This document shows, piece by piece, positions 33,101-40,203 of a DNA stretch of 64,000 bases. The stretch comes from Macrostomum hystrix (taxonomy: Eukaryota; Platyhelminthes; Macrostomidae). Both the position numbers and the translations under genes were made by a program. Below the pieces are notes generated by a model. That model was given only the letters and a program-made list of their open reading frames with translations. It made no database searches and had not been told where the DNA came from. The stretch covers positions 15,555,001 to 15,619,000 of the forward strand of contig CATNEN010000001.1 in assembly GCA_950097015.1 (NCBI GenBank), written 5' to 3'. Every line of letters starts with the position of its first letter. Positions within the stretch are counted from its first letter, which is position 1.

Positions 33101-35122
33101 ATTACTGTTCTCGGCCTTGCATGCACAGCCAATATTTTAGTCTAGGTCCAGGTGCAGTCAGCCAGCACTGCCAAAAACGCTATTATGGATATTGCTTTCA
33201 GTGCCAACTATTTCCCAGCTCCGACTGCTTTTTTCCTACCTCTTATGTGGCTAATATAGAGGTATACGTCTGCGCGTGGCCTCTCTATTTCATTGGGCTT
33301 GGCATTAGCGATTATCAATTAAACAGATACGGATAACTGTTCAGCATCCAGGTTGAAAACTGGCTTGTTTTGAGAGTCTATTGTTTCATTTTTTTCTCTA
33401 GAAAAGAATAAAAAAACAAATCACAGTTTAAAAAAGCATAAAATGGCGAAATGAGTTTAGCAGCCAATTTTTCTGAGTGCCCACCAGTTGAAACTTAATG
33501 GGTTTCAAGATTTTAGGTTTTAGGCCCATTGTCCTGATACACGAAAAGTTCAACCATCATAGACACTGAGGCTTCACTACCAATACAGGGGCTGAGTAGC
33601 AGAATGGTCCGATGCATTTGCCTCTCGCAAAAATGTATCTGAGCTCGATTTCGCGGCGAGGCCACATTCATTTGTGGAATTTACGCCCTCGAGGGCCGAC
33701 CTCCAAGGCACAGTGAGACTGTACACTGCCTGAGGGTTCATAGGAAATACTCTGACTTCCTGTGAGCATTCCTATGAGCATCATTGCTTAAAATTTCAAT
33801 TATTTCGATGCAATGACATGTCTTGATGTGTGATGTGCCTGAGCGTGAACCCTTCGGAAAATGTTAATATTGCCACAGCCAGGTTAATGCACTTTTAAAA
33901 GTGTTTACCTTATTTAGAAAAAGTGTAGTACACAAATACCCCAATACACAAAAATCTATCTGTGATGAAAGTGTCACTACTTGATCTAATCTTCCGTGTC
34001 GCATTATTGGACTGGGGGGCAGAGCACAAGACTGCATTGGGAGCTGTGGAGTGTGGGACAGTGTTTTGCACATCCCCGTGCGATCGACTTGGAATGATAG
34101 AAGAATGAAGAGGAACGAAAATTAACTTTCGATTTTGTTGGGCGATGCTGAGCCAGAAGCAGTGCGATTGTGAGGGGCTTGTGAAGTATTCGAGCGTTTC
34201 GGAGCTATGAAAGTGCTGCTGAGTTTGCATGGCTACTAGAATAGCGAGGGCGGAAATATATAGAGATGAGATGAAGATGTTTGTAAGCACAAGTTTCTTG
34301 CGGGCGAGAAACTTCTTATATCCCCGCTTTGGCCCGGCAAACGTTTCGTCTTATCCTCGGTGTATTAACATTTATTTGACAGGACCAATTAAATGATAGT
34401 CTATGGACGAAAACCTTTCTTTCAAATGTGAAAGACTCCCGATTCCCGATTGGCCGAGCCAATTTCTGGTAAATAGTCGTCTATGGGTCGAGCCGAGCAG
34501 CATTAAACACTATAAATCCCCATCTTAAGCTGTTGCCGTCTATGGCCTTGAAACGCAGTCCTCAATCGTTCTGGGCCAAGAAACGAATTCAGGTGGGAAT
34601 ACGGAAGTCGACCATAGACAATAACACTGGGCGGGCTATTGTGAGTTTAAAATCTGTTTAAAAAATATAGCTATAAATGTAGTTATTGTTGCCGAGGTTG
34701 TAGCCTTTTGGTTAGAGCGTCGGACTCACGACTTGAAGGTCGTGGGTTCGATTCCCGACTCCACTGGAACAATTCGCATCCTTTAGCAGGACACGTAACT
34801 CTGCATTGCTTCAGTTCACTAAGTTGTTAAATGGCTACCAGCATTAGCTGGGATAATTGAGGGTGGGTGTGGCGTCCCCCAGTCCATGGACTGAACAGCT
34901 GTACGCGACCTTCAGATGCGCTGTGCACTAGCTGCGGCTGTGCTGTCGTCTGCACATCTGGCCCAACTGGGGCAGGTGTAATCAATTATTAATAGATATT
35001 ATTATAAAAAATGTAAATAATGCAACTCACTTAGCGATTTCATCTTCTGTTCCGAGTCCGCAGGCCAGTGACAATAGCACTGCGGCCGATAAAGCGACAG
35101 CTGTCACTGAGAAAGAAAACAT
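1385..35122 (-). CDS. CACNA2D: Voltage-gated calcium channel alpha2delta subunit, complete 24-exon gene
   Basis: Extracellular accessory subunit that promotes surface delivery and gating of CaV1/CaV2 channels. Exons (minus strand, in order): 35122-35031, 27038-26957, 26297-26175, 23988-23793, 23717-23586, 23507-23447, 23359-23309, 23206-23107, 21420-21265, 21191-21102, 21015-20872, 19828-19750, 19667-19618, 17557-17474, 17247-17200, 17106-16954, 10650-10418, 9840-9477, 9051-8616, 7953-7627, 7203-6978, 6816-6562, 3116-2804, 1495-1385. All junctions are GT-AG and all phases agree, giving 3906 nt (1301 residues) ending in TAG. Order: signal peptide, helical VWA_N-like segment, RRRPWYTQG, VWA with MIDAS DTSGS (245-249) and LSDG (381-384), Cache-like segment with GTDVTVKEM and GYAFAVNANGYI, Cys-rich C-terminal region, CGG tail and hydrophobic end. 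Family members are usually about 1090-1150 residues; inserts around 625-750 and 892-985 explain the excess. Exon boundaries were found by hand; 18-20 are the least certain. Confidence 0.93.
2110..2780 (+). repeat. Minisatellite, 22-bp unit, alpha2delta intron 23
   Basis: About 31 copies of a 22-bp unit built from CCGCCCCTCCTAACACACAA plus AT, with variants CTACTAACACACG and CTCTCTTAAAACACG. The array stops only about 23 bp short of the exon 23 donor at 2803/2802, so it fills the intron immediately downstream of the 5' splice site on the gene strand. Confidence 0.95.
3215..3290 (-). mobile_element. SINE-B fragment (3' part), reverse orientation
   Basis: Contains the reverse complement of the block GGCAGATGTACAC plus the CACTGCCTGA segment seen in the SINE-B copies at 29405-29625 and 43815-44185. 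It lies just upstream of a SINE-A copy in alpha2delta intron 22. Confidence 0.5.
3284..3575 (+). mobile_element. tRNA-derived SINE, family A
   Basis: tRNA-like head with A box (TAGTGGTTAGAGCG) and B box (GGGGGTTCGATTGCC), then a body with GACACTTGACTCTGCATTGC, GGGTGTGGCGTCCCC, CAGTCCATGAACTGAA and CTGCGGCTGTGCTGTCGGC, ending in an A/T-rich tail (GATATATTATTC). The body is shared with copies at 34684-34995 and 48497-48730. The tRNA head is not a functional tRNA because the full cloverleaf is not maintained. Confidence 0.85.
3590..4004 (+). repeat. Minisatellite, 69-bp unit x6, alpha2delta intron 22
   Basis: Six near-identical 69-bp units (the CCATAGACTAC landmark recurs every 69 bp from 3600) containing GGCACGCCCAAAGCCTTCTC and AGCGGCTGTTCCGC. 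Copies differ by a few substitutions only (CACGGC/CATGGC, AAACG/AAATG). The reverse complement resembles a segment of SINE-B (GCAGCCGCAGAGAGAAGGCT at 43911-43930), so the array may have grown from a SINE fragment. The 168-codon open frame is a period artefact. Confidence 0.9.
4005..5448. other. alpha2delta intron 22, unique part
   Basis: AT-rich intronic sequence. One short palindromic stretch (TAGGGGCAATA near 4407 and its mirror TATTGCCCCTATA near 4430) could form a hairpin and may be a small degraded inverted-repeat element. No exon, SINE or coding signal was recognised. Confidence 0.4.
5449..6468 (+). repeat. Polypyrimidine minisatellite, 14-bp unit, alpha2delta intron 22
   Basis: About 70 copies of CCTTCTCTCCCTCC with variants (TACCTCC, CACCTCT). 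The plus strand is almost purely C/T for 1.0 kb, so the gene transcript is purine-rich. The long GEGEKGRERRGG-like open frames on the minus strand come from the repeat. Ends about 95 bp from exon 22's donor (6561). Confidence 0.95.
6562..9840 (-). CDS. CACNA2D: alpha2delta exons 18-22: second half of ectodomain, with inserts
   Basis: Exons 9840-9477, 9051-8616, 7953-7627, 7203-6978 and 6816-6562. Family-like blocks: FAISVVMPPEGNRYAVF, AAQSVFLTGLSGVMGVQP (family AFLGTRTGLSRINLF), ASVIPFKTG (family YSIPFSTG), PDGFKVAVVGASLSW (family SPVVAAVGIQMKLEF), CYLLEDGGYIVSANENFQ (family CYLIDNNGFILVSEDY) and EFDYQASC (family LYDYQAMC). Exon 18 carries a Pro/Ser/Thr-rich insert and exon 20 a Gln/Ala-rich insert. 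A short extra exon near 9287-9240 is possible in phase but unsupported. The exon 20 acceptor could instead be at 7674, which would remove 93 residues. Confidence 0.8.
6828..6945 (+). repeat. Degenerate short repeat next to exon 22 acceptor
   Basis: Imperfect about 15-bp repeats (AGTAGATTGAGAAGT, AGTAGATTGAGTGAG) occupying most of the 161-bp intron 21 and reaching to within about 10 bp of the exon 22 acceptor at 6817-6818. Confidence 0.6.
10160..10350 (-). mobile_element. SINE-B copy, reverse orientation, alpha2delta intron 17
   Basis: Reverse complement of the SINE-B body: CTCCTGAGCACACTCACACA, GTGTGTACATCTGC, CTGACTTCCTCATCGTCAGG, then GCACGACAAGCCTTCAAGGC and CTCTCTCAGAGACC. Compare 43890-44085 on the plus strand. 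The tRNA-like head is missing. Confidence 0.65.
10418..17557 (-). CDS. CACNA2D: alpha2delta exons 14-17: Cache-like domain
   Basis: Exons 17557-17474, 17247-17200, 17106-16954 and 10650-10418. They carry VLSRPMTLYSADFYQWHNIY, LGLMTSITLPLYN, then GLIGTDVTVKEM and GYAFAVNANGYIVFHPEL, which match the GVVGTDVPVKEL / GYAFAITNNGYILTHPEL block of alpha2delta-3 and -4. Exon 17 ends YAFTNVNSTVF, matching the family's TDIKGTPFSLGVAL, and is split from the rest of the domain by the 6.3-kb intron 16, almost all of which is one minisatellite. Confidence 0.9.
10737..16603 (+). repeat. 5.9-kb minisatellite, 20-bp unit GAGCTTGAGATGGTAGGTTA, alpha2delta intron 16
   Basis: About 293 copies of GAGCTTGAGATGGTAGGTTA. 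The period is exactly 20 for about 200 copies, with a single one-base insertion near 14719, then 20 again to the end. Unit variants (GAGCTTTAAATGGTAGTTTA, GAGTTTGAGATCGTAGGTTA, TGGTTGGTTA) recur in a fixed order: blocks at about 11281 and 11821 match at 540-bp spacing, and 10861-11400 recurs at 13261-13800 (2400-bp spacing). The array starts 87 bp from exon 17 and fills 93 percent of the intron. Confidence 0.97.
18692..19567 (+). repeat. Minisatellite, 20-bp unit AGGGAATCGTCCAAAACCTC, alpha2delta intron 13
   Basis: About 43 copies of AGGGAATCGTCCAAAACCTC with a CCACAGGG variant that becomes frequent after 19150. Ends about 50 bp from the exon 13 donor (19617). A larger block containing AGGGAATAGTCCAAAACCAC recurs near 18980 and 19140. 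No coding value. Confidence 0.95.
19618..23359 (-). CDS. CACNA2D: alpha2delta exons 7-13: VWA domain with intact MIDAS
   Basis: Exon 7 (23359-23309) encodes SSSPKDILFLIDT and exon 8 (23206-23107) continues SGSMLG, so the metal-binding DxSxS motif (DTSGS) spans the intron. Exon 9 supplies LTCFRSFVQATQRNKK, matching the family block CFQHLVQANVRNKK. Exon 10 is 21191-21102. Exon 11 (21015-20872) gives CNSIIMILSDGDV, and exon 12 (19828-19750) IRIFTYSVGQ...IACENRG, the alpha2delta signature after the Rossmann core. Exon 13 encodes FFAEIPARGAV. A MIDAS-competent VWA is required in vertebrates for channel trafficking, so this copy should be functional. Exon 11 may start at 21015 or 21009; both keep the frame. 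Confidence 0.93.
20150..20756 (+). repeat. Two related minisatellite blocks, 20-bp unit, alpha2delta intron 11
   Basis: The block at 20150-20255 has units such as GAGTCTGAGATGGTAGGTTA, clearly the same family as the intron 16 array. The block at 20484-20756 has about 14 copies of TTTGAGTAGGTTGGTTCGAG. Between them (20256-20483) lies unique sequence including a short GC-rich segment (GGCGCCAAGTGGGCGCGCG). Confidence 0.9.
21441..21900 (+). repeat. Minisatellite, 16-bp unit CTCAATCTCCTACTAG, alpha2delta intron 8
   Basis: About 28 copies of CTCAATCTCCTACTAG, very uniform, beginning 21 bp upstream of the exon 9 acceptor on the gene strand (21421-21422). The gene transcript therefore runs from the repeat straight into the 3' splice site. 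Confidence 0.95.
21901..23080. other. alpha2delta intron 8, remaining sequence with degenerate repeats
   Basis: From about 22560 to 23080 the plus strand shows loosely repeated TTCTTAGAATC and AATCTCACCCC motifs, an old minisatellite that has decayed. 21901-22560 appears unique; short open frames on both strands around 22146-22427 have no family features. Confidence 0.5.
23447..23988 (-). CDS. CACNA2D: alpha2delta exons 4-6: VWA_N domain and RRR motif
   Basis: Exons 23988-23793, 23717-23586 and 23507-23447 are separated by introns of 75 and 78 bp. They encode the VWA_N region, with VYIPNDMFNG, DPDLLWQYFGSQRGIFRIFPG-like sequence matching the family block WQYFGSAKGFFRQYPG, and finally YDVRRRPW. 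The triple Arg (residues 225-227) directly before the VWA domain is the motif that in vertebrate alpha2delta-1 and -2 is needed for gabapentinoid binding. The exon 4 donor is a weaker G|GTCGGT, chosen because it alone keeps phase with exon 5. Confidence 0.9.
23989..26174. other. alpha2delta intron 3, no gene seen
   Basis: 2.2 kb of intron. Contains a short CA-rich tract (about 24916-24940), a TATC-type microsatellite (about 25718-25760) and three copies of an AGATTAACGGAAGTGAACA-like segment (about 25755-25830). Nothing coding on either strand was recognised. Confidence 0.5.
26175..27038 (-). CDS. CACNA2D: alpha2delta exons 2-3: N-terminal helical segment before VWA
   Basis: Exon 2 (27038-26957) follows a TTTTTTAG acceptor; exon 3 (26297-26175) ends AAG|GTGAGT. 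They encode a charged, probably helical stretch of 68 residues including LVQQEYERLRAAGGF and EQEVKDLVARLNRIVTKK. It corresponds in position to the segment before VWA_N in vertebrate alpha2delta-3. The correct frame of exon 2 was decided by phase: an alternative frame looks superficially protein-like but does not join exon 3. Intron 2 (26298-26956) contains a sense-strand 151-codon ORF that has no family similarity. Confidence 0.8.
27165..27330 (+). repeat. Degenerate repeat, alpha2delta intron 1
   Basis: About nine imperfect copies of AACGATTTCCTAGAAGT spaced at about 17-20 bp. Confidence 0.6.
28040..29335 (+). repeat. Minisatellite, 20-bp unit CCTGGGATCTAGATAGAAAT, alpha2delta intron 1
   Basis: About 65 copies of CCTGGGATCTAGATAGAAAT with a GGGATTCATACAGAAAT subfamily. 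Ordered blocks of variants starting at ATGCAGAAAT recur at about 28181, 28401 and 28601, a higher-order period of about 200-220 bp (10-11 units). Confidence 0.95.
29405..29625 (+). mobile_element. SINE-B copy (3' body), alpha2delta intron 1
   Basis: AGGGCCAACCTCATAGGCAC, GTGATAGTGTACACTGCCTG, GTGTGTGCTCAGGAGTCAGC, then TGTGCCATTGCCCACTG, collinear with 43960-44160. The tRNA-like head is absent. Confidence 0.75.
30210..30312 (+). mobile_element. tRNA-like SINE head fragment
   Basis: A B-box-like GGGAGTTCGATTCTC followed by GTCATTGAGCAAGGCACATC, a common SINE core junction. Diverged from families A and B; it may be a third family or an old copy. Confidence 0.45.
30317..30360 (+). mobile_element. 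Possible DNA-transposon left end
   Basis: CAGTGGCGTTGCCAGGAT followed by T-rich sequence and CTAGGGGGGACGC resembles the ends of many invertebrate non-autonomous DNA transposons. It directly precedes the 17-bp array. No matching right end was found after the array, so this is tentative. Confidence 0.35.
30366..32834 (+). repeat. 2.5-kb minisatellite, 17-bp unit ACTACCATGAGGGCGCC, alpha2delta intron 1
   Basis: About 145 copies of ACTACCATGAGGGCGCC, with an 18-bp variant containing AATTACC and single-base variants (CATAAGGG, GAGAGCG, ACTGCC). Ordered variant blocks recur: the ACTGCC unit and its neighbours near 30540 return near 30885 and 31467. Each unit carries the palindrome GGCGCC. Confidence 0.96.
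33590..33745 (+). mobile_element. SINE-B copy (5' part), alpha2delta intron 1
   Basis: tRNA-like head with GTAGCAGAATGGTC...GCCTCTCGC and B-box-like TGAGCTCGATTTCG, then GCGAGGCCACATT, GAGGGCCGACCTCCAAGGCA, and ACTGTACACTGCCTGA. Matches 43815-44000 with a deletion in the body. Confidence 0.7.
34684..34995 (+). mobile_element. tRNA-derived SINE, family A, full length
   Basis: A box TTTTGGTTAGAGCGTCGG, B box GTGGGTTCGATTCCCG, body CAGGACACGTAACTCTGCAT, GGGTGGGTGTGGCGTCCC, CAGTCCATGGACTGAACAGC, CTGCGGCTGTGCTGTC, CAACTGGGGCAGGTGTAAT and an ATTATTA-type tail. Best-preserved family A copy, inside alpha2delta intron 1 about 35 bp from the exon 1 donor. Confidence 0.88.
35031..35122 (-). CDS. CACNA2D: alpha2delta exon 1: start codon and signal peptide
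   Basis: ATG at 35122-35120 opens a 30-codon exon starting MFSFSVTAVALSAAVLLSLA, a typical cleavable signal peptide, followed by CGLGTEDEIAK. It ends in a strong AA|GTGAGT donor in phase 2. The first base of exon 2 (27038) completes the Lys codon, and the resulting frame continues correctly through exon 3. An alpha2delta subunit must enter the ER, which supports this start over any downstream Met. No 5'-UTR exon or promoter element could be identified upstream. Confidence 0.85.
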
Positions 35123-35689
35123 TTGTGACAACCAAAAGAGACACCTGAATGATCAAAGAAGGGAAAATGAAGAGCTGATCGCTCCAAGAGCGTCTAGAAT
35201 GAGCCAGCCAGTGTCAGAGTCCAGTGTCAGTTTCCATATTTTGCCGACAGATTTCGTGATTTTGAGACTCCGTTTTCCGTCCTATATTTTTAGATTTTAT
35301 GATGCTGAAAAATTTAACAATTTCCTCTTCAATAGAAATCTCGAGAGTTGTTTTTGAGCCTGTAGCAACTCTCTGACTGAGTTGTTCTGCCTCCCGACCA
35401 GTCAGATACTGACTTGTCTGCCATTGGCCACGGCTTCAAAATCAATTTTAGCACAGCTGGGAGCTGCAAATGAAAAAACTGCCTGTTGTTGCATTTTCAA
35501 AGCAAATTTGTCTCCCAATGCTACTTGGACTGTGACTGGGTTACGATTCGGCTGGAGTGAGTTTCCCTGAAACACTATTTTAGTTTGCACTTCTCCCCAT
35601 CAACTATTTAGCACGCGGAAACAGAGTAAAGCTTGGAATAGTACATTTTTCAAATTCCTGATCATCATACAGGCCAACTGAAAGACCCT
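35123..35689. other. Upstream of alpha2delta, presumptive 5' UTR/promoter, no element recognised
   Basis: Unique sequence directly upstream of the alpha2delta start codon. It should contain the 5' UTR and core promoter on the minus strand, but no TATA box or initiator could be assigned. Short open frames on both strands have no family features. Confidence 0.35.
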
Positions 35690-36150
35690 GTAGGGTACTT
35701 TAGGACGTTGCTCATTTCCCTGAGCTAAATCCTGCAGGGCCTTGCTCATTTCCCTGAGCTAAATCCTTCAGGGCATCGCTCATTTCCCTGAGCTAAATCC
35801 TTCAGGGCATCGCTCATTTTCCTGAGCTAAATCCTTCAGGGCATCGCTCATTTCCCTGAGCTTAATCCTTCAGGGCCTTGCTCATTTCCCTGAGCTAAAT
35901 CCTTCAGGGCCTTGCTCATTTCCCTGAGCTAAATCCTTCAGGGCATCGCTCATTTCCCTGAGCTAAATCCTTCAGGGCATCGCTCATTTCCCTGAGCTAA
36001 ATCCTGCAGGGCCTTGCTCATTTCCCTGAGCTAAATCCTTCAGGGCCTTGCTCATTTCCCTGAGCTAAATCCATCAGGGCCTTGCTCATTTCCCTGAGCT
36101 AAATTCTTTAGGGCATCGCTCATTTCCCTGAGCTAAATCCTTTAGGGCCT
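35690..36150 (+). repeat. Minisatellite, 34-bp unit, upstream of alpha2delta
   Basis: About 13 copies of a 34-bp unit containing CTCATTTCCCTGAGCTAAAT followed by CCTTCAGGGC and CTTG or ATCG. It lies 0.6-1.0 kb upstream of the alpha2delta start codon, in the divergent intergenic region, where it could influence promoter spacing. Confidence 0.93.
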
Positions 36151-37117
36151 CAGCACTTCCGAAACCAGGCTGTAAAACTTTTACCCGATGAATCAGTAAG
36201 TTGTGCAAACTGAAATGAATTTACAGTTTTATAACTGAATGACGTTACAGTTTAGCATAGGAAATTTAAACAGCTCCAGTTGCTGGATTAATTGAATGAG
36301 TCAATCAGACAATGCATTCTACCTGCAGGCAGTTAATTAAGAATCGCATGCAGAACTCAATCTATTTGAGTCAACTGATTGAGTCAGTGAGATGAATTTC
36401 TAAACAGCAAAGCATTTTCGGAGCCTCATATTTGCACCAGTGTGGTTGGAACAATGGTAGGCCTATGACTATGACTGCTAGTGTAGTTAAAGCATTATAT
36501 TATATCTCGTATTTGTACTTTTGCAGCAGCTCTACCTTTTAGGAGGTGAGTAGAGAATGAGTCTCGCATTCAGGTTCTGAGTTCGATTCCTAAGCGCATG
36601 TGTACACCGCCTGAAGACACTTCCTGTGTGCCTGGTGGTGAGCTCAAGAGTCAACGAAATGTGCAGAATGGTCTTTCCCGAGGCAAAATTGAGAGCCCAC
36701 AAAGAGCTACTGTGAGTAGTGTAGATTGAAAAAATTGTAATAAAAAAGTTTTACCCGCGGAATATAAACCTACTCTGACATTTCAGCGGAAAATCAAAAT
36801 GCGAGTTCTAAAACTAATTGATTGTCACGAGAACTCACCGAAGCTTACCAAGGAAAGATTTCTAATCCACTGTTCCAGAGATTATTGATTTCAGAAATAG
36901 AAAATTAAATTATGCTCCGTACGTACTCACTCCCTGCGAGCTAAATGTCAAACATATTCTTTTTATTTATGTCAAAACACCACGCACTCGAAATGTCGCA
37001 TCAGTATAGCCCAGGCTACAGGAAATATGCAAAGACTTCTAAAAAGTAAGCTTGGTTGAATAAGAAGTATGTTACGGTCCGTACATGCCTACTTATACGT
37101 AGGATTACGAGTAAAAT
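36151..37117. other. Intergenic, with a diverged SINE-B copy
   Basis: 36545-36720 has a B-box-like GAGTTCGATTCCTAAG followed by TGTACACCGCCTGAAGACAC and CAACGAAATGTGCAGAATGG, a diverged SINE-B copy. The remainder looks unique. Confidence 0.5.
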
Positions 37118-37594
37118 CTGGAGAGATGAGACACGGGAGAGATGAGATACAGAAAAGATGAGACACGGGAGAGATGAGACACGGGAGAGATGAGACACGG
37201 GAGAGATGAGACACGGGAGAGATGAGACACGGGAGAGATAAGACACGGGAGAGATGAGATACAGGAAAGATGAGACACGGGAGGGATGAGATACAGGAGA
37301 GATGAGACACGGGAGAGATGAGACACGGGAGGGATGAGACACGGGAGAGATGAGACACGGGAGAGATGAGACACGGGAGAGATGAGACACGGGAGAGATG
37401 AGACACGGGAGAGATGAGACACGGGAGGGATGAGATACAGGAAAGATGAGACACGGGAGGGATGAGATACAGGAGAGATGAGACACGGGAGAGATGAGAC
37501 ACGGGAGAGATGAGACACGGGAGAGATGAGACACGGGAGAGATGAGACACGGGAGAGATGAGACACGGGAGAGATGAGACACGGGAGAGATGAG
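37118..37594 (-). repeat. 15-bp minisatellite ATCTCTCCCGTGTCT, minus orientation
   Basis: About 32 copies, seen on the plus strand as AGACACGGGAGAGATG, the same unit as in the hAT-like MITE at 110-1073 but without its terminal repeats. Variant blocks (GAGATACAGG) recur at about 180-bp spacing. Confidence 0.95.
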
Positions 37595-37611
37595 AAAGAG
37601 GAGGTTGCATA

Positions 37612-38600
37612 AGGAATCGGGATTGGATTGGGTTTCAGTGGAATTGGATTGGGTTTCAGAGGAATTGGATTGGGTTTCAGAGGAATTGGATTGGGTTTCA
37701 GAGGAATTGGATTGGGTTTCAGTGGAATTGGGTTTCAGTGGAATTAGGTTTCAGAGGAATTGGATTGGGTTTCAGAGGAATTGGATTGGGTTTCAGAGGA
37801 ATTGAATTGGGTTTCAGAGGAATTGGATTGGGTTTCAGAGGAATTGGATTGGGTTTCAGAGGAATTTGATTGGGTTTCAGAGGAATTGGATTGGGTTTCA
37901 GAGGAATTGGATTGGGTTTCAAAGGAATTGGATTGGGTTTCAGAGGAATTGGATTGGGTTTCAGAGGTATTGGATTGGGTTTCAGAGGAATTGGATTGGG
38001 TTTCAGAGGAATTGGATTGGGTTTCAGTGGAATTGGATTGGGTTTCAGAGGAATTGGATTGGGTTTCAGAGGAATTGGATTGGGTTTCAGAGGAATTGGA
38101 TTGGGTTTCAGAGGAATTGGATTGGGTTTCAGAGGTATTGGATTGGGTTTCAGAGGAATTGGATTGGGTTTCAGAGGAATTGGATTGGGTTTCAGTGGAA
38201 TTGGATTGGGTTTCAGAGGAATTGGATTGGGTTTCAGAGGAATTGGATTGGGTTTCAGAGGAATTGGATTGGGTTTCAGAGGAATTGGATTGGGTTTCAG
38301 AGGGAATTGGATTGGGTTTCAGAGGAATTGGATTGGGTTTCAGTGGAATTGGATTGGGTTTCAGAGGAATTGGATTGGGTTTCAGAGGAATTGGATTGGG
38401 TTTCAGTGGAATTGGATTGGGTTTCAGAGGAATTGGATTGGGTTTCAGTGGAATTGGATTGGGTTTCAGTGGAATTGGATTGGGTTTCAGTGGAATTTGA
38501 TTGGGTTTCAGTGGAATTGGATTGGGTTTCAGAGGAATTGGATTGGGTTTCAGTGGAATTGGATTGGGTTTCAGAGGAATTGGATTGAGTTTCAGTGGAG
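37612..38600 (+). repeat. Minisatellite, 21-bp unit
   Basis: About 47 copies of a 21-bp unit made of GGAATTGGATTGGGTTTCAG plus A or T. Because 21 is divisible by three the array is open in several frames on both strands, up to 296 codons. These are not genes: all frames are equally repetitive and lack any start context or domain. It directly follows the 15-bp array. Confidence 0.95.
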
Positions 38601-39099
38601 AATGTTGTTGAGTTTTTAATTCAGTTGAATACATTTTTACAACATGAAATCTAATCTATAATTTGCTGTATAACTAAGTCCCAATTAGATCACAATTGAC
38701 CCGTGCCTAAAAAGTGCTAAATAAAAAGCGATGAAGAGGCAGTTAAAGGCCCGAAACCAGCATCCAAAATGTAGCTGACCTACCCCGACCGCATTTGGAG
38801 CGGGTTTATAGACTCAGGACGCACCGGTGTTATCACCGATCTGGTAGAGGCTAATTACTAAGTCAGGAGTTGTGGCTAGGAGCACAATAGAACGTTGGGG
38901 ATTAATTTAATAATCCACAATGGCTAGCTAAATTATTTCAGCCCCATTCAGTCAGCGGTAATGAATTATCAAGCAGCGGTGACGGCTCAATCATCTAAGC
39001 TCAAACCGGTGCCGATGGTACTGGCTTCACACCTGCAGCCTTGAAAACTGGGATTGGAAAACTCTAATATTCCAGCCGGATACTGCGCTCAAAGCTCCT
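38601..39099. other. Intergenic spacer between arrays
   Basis: About 500 bp of apparently unique sequence separating the 21-bp array from the second 15-bp array. No coding or element signal recognised. Confidence 0.4.
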
Positions 39100-39735
39100 A
39101 CGTCTCATCTCCCCCGTGTCTGATCTCCCCCGTGTCTGATCTCTCCCGCGTCTCATCTCTCCCGTGTCTCATCTCTCCCGTGTCTCATCTCAACTGTGCT
39201 GCATCTCTCCCGTATCTCATCTCTCCGTGTCTCATCCCTCCCGTGTCTCATCTCTCCCGTGTCTCATCCATCTCTCCCGTGTCTCATCCCTCCCGTGTGT
39301 CATCTTTCCCGTGTGTCATCTCTCCCGTGTCTCATCCCTTCCGTGTCTCATCTCTCCCGTGTCTCATCCCTTCCGTGTCTCATCCCTTCCGTGTCTCATC
39401 TCTCCTGTGTCTCATCTCTCCCGTGTCTCATCTCTCCCGTGTCTCATCCCTTCCGTGTCTCATCCCTTCCGTGTCTCATCTCTCCTGTATCTCATCTCTA
39501 CTGTGTTGCATCTCTCCCGTGTCTCATCTCAACTGTGCTGCATCTCTCCCGTGTCTCATCTCTACTGTGTTGCATCTCTCCCGTGTCTCATCTCAACTGT
39601 GCTGCATCTCTCCCGTGTCTCATCTCAACTGTGCTGCATCTCTCCCGTGTCTCATCTTTCCTGTATCTCATCTCTTGAGTGTCTCATCTCTCATGTATCT
39701 CATTTGTCCATGTCATATCTCCCTTGTCTCATCTT
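39100..39735 (+). repeat. 15-bp minisatellite ATCTCTCCCGTGTCT, plus orientation, upstream of AMT
   Basis: About 42 units of the same 15-bp family, more diverged, with a CAACTGTGCTGC-type variant appearing periodically after 39520. Ends about 320 bp before AMT exon 1a. Confidence 0.93.
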
Positions 39736-40058
39736 CCGTAGCTAATGTCTTTGTTCTGTTTTTGCTTCTTTGTAATCCTTTTCAAAGAAGTTCAGAATAA
39801 TCAGCACTGAATATTTTTCACGTTTCCATAGTTACTAGGCCACTAGCTAGGCTAACTAGGGACGATCTCATTGGCTGCCTGAGTCTAGCTCACGGGTGGA
39901 GTGTGATGCAGCAAAAAGCTGCTATTTTTATGCAAGTACAGCATCTTGAGTGACTGAGTGATGGAAACCGGGAGCGAATAATCCAAACGGACTGGAATTT
40001 ATAGACCCGAAAATTTTTTTTTCTTTTTGTTGTCTCCCCAAGGCCAGAGAGTTCAAAG

Positions 40059-40203
40059 ATGAGCAACATGAGCTCACTCAGTGGCTCAAACCCCACAGTG
40101 AATTCCAGCTCGCGAATCAGTGCAGACAGCTCAGACGATCCAACCTATGACGACGCTACCTGGATTCTGACTTCGTCATTCGTTATTTTTACAATGCAGT
40201 CAG
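40059..40203 (+). CDS. AMT: AMT alternative first exon 1a
   Basis: ATG at 40059 encodes a 48-residue extracellular N-terminus with several NxS/T sites (NMS, NPT, NSS) and the first membrane helix ATWILTSSFVIFTMQS, ending in phase 1 at G|GTATTT. Joined to exon 2 it reads TMQSGFGLLEAG, the canonical Amt start of transport domain. A pyrimidine-rich stretch and CCCCAAG at 40035-40041, about 18 bp before the ATG, looks like a 3' splice site. This suggests a 5'-UTR intron or a trans-splice acceptor; neither can be proven here. Confidence 0.82.

Noticed and set aside
37744-38634. Open frames of up to 296 codons on both strands in the 21-bp array
   Set aside because: The period is a multiple of three, so all frames stay open; the peptides are pure repeats with no domain or start context.
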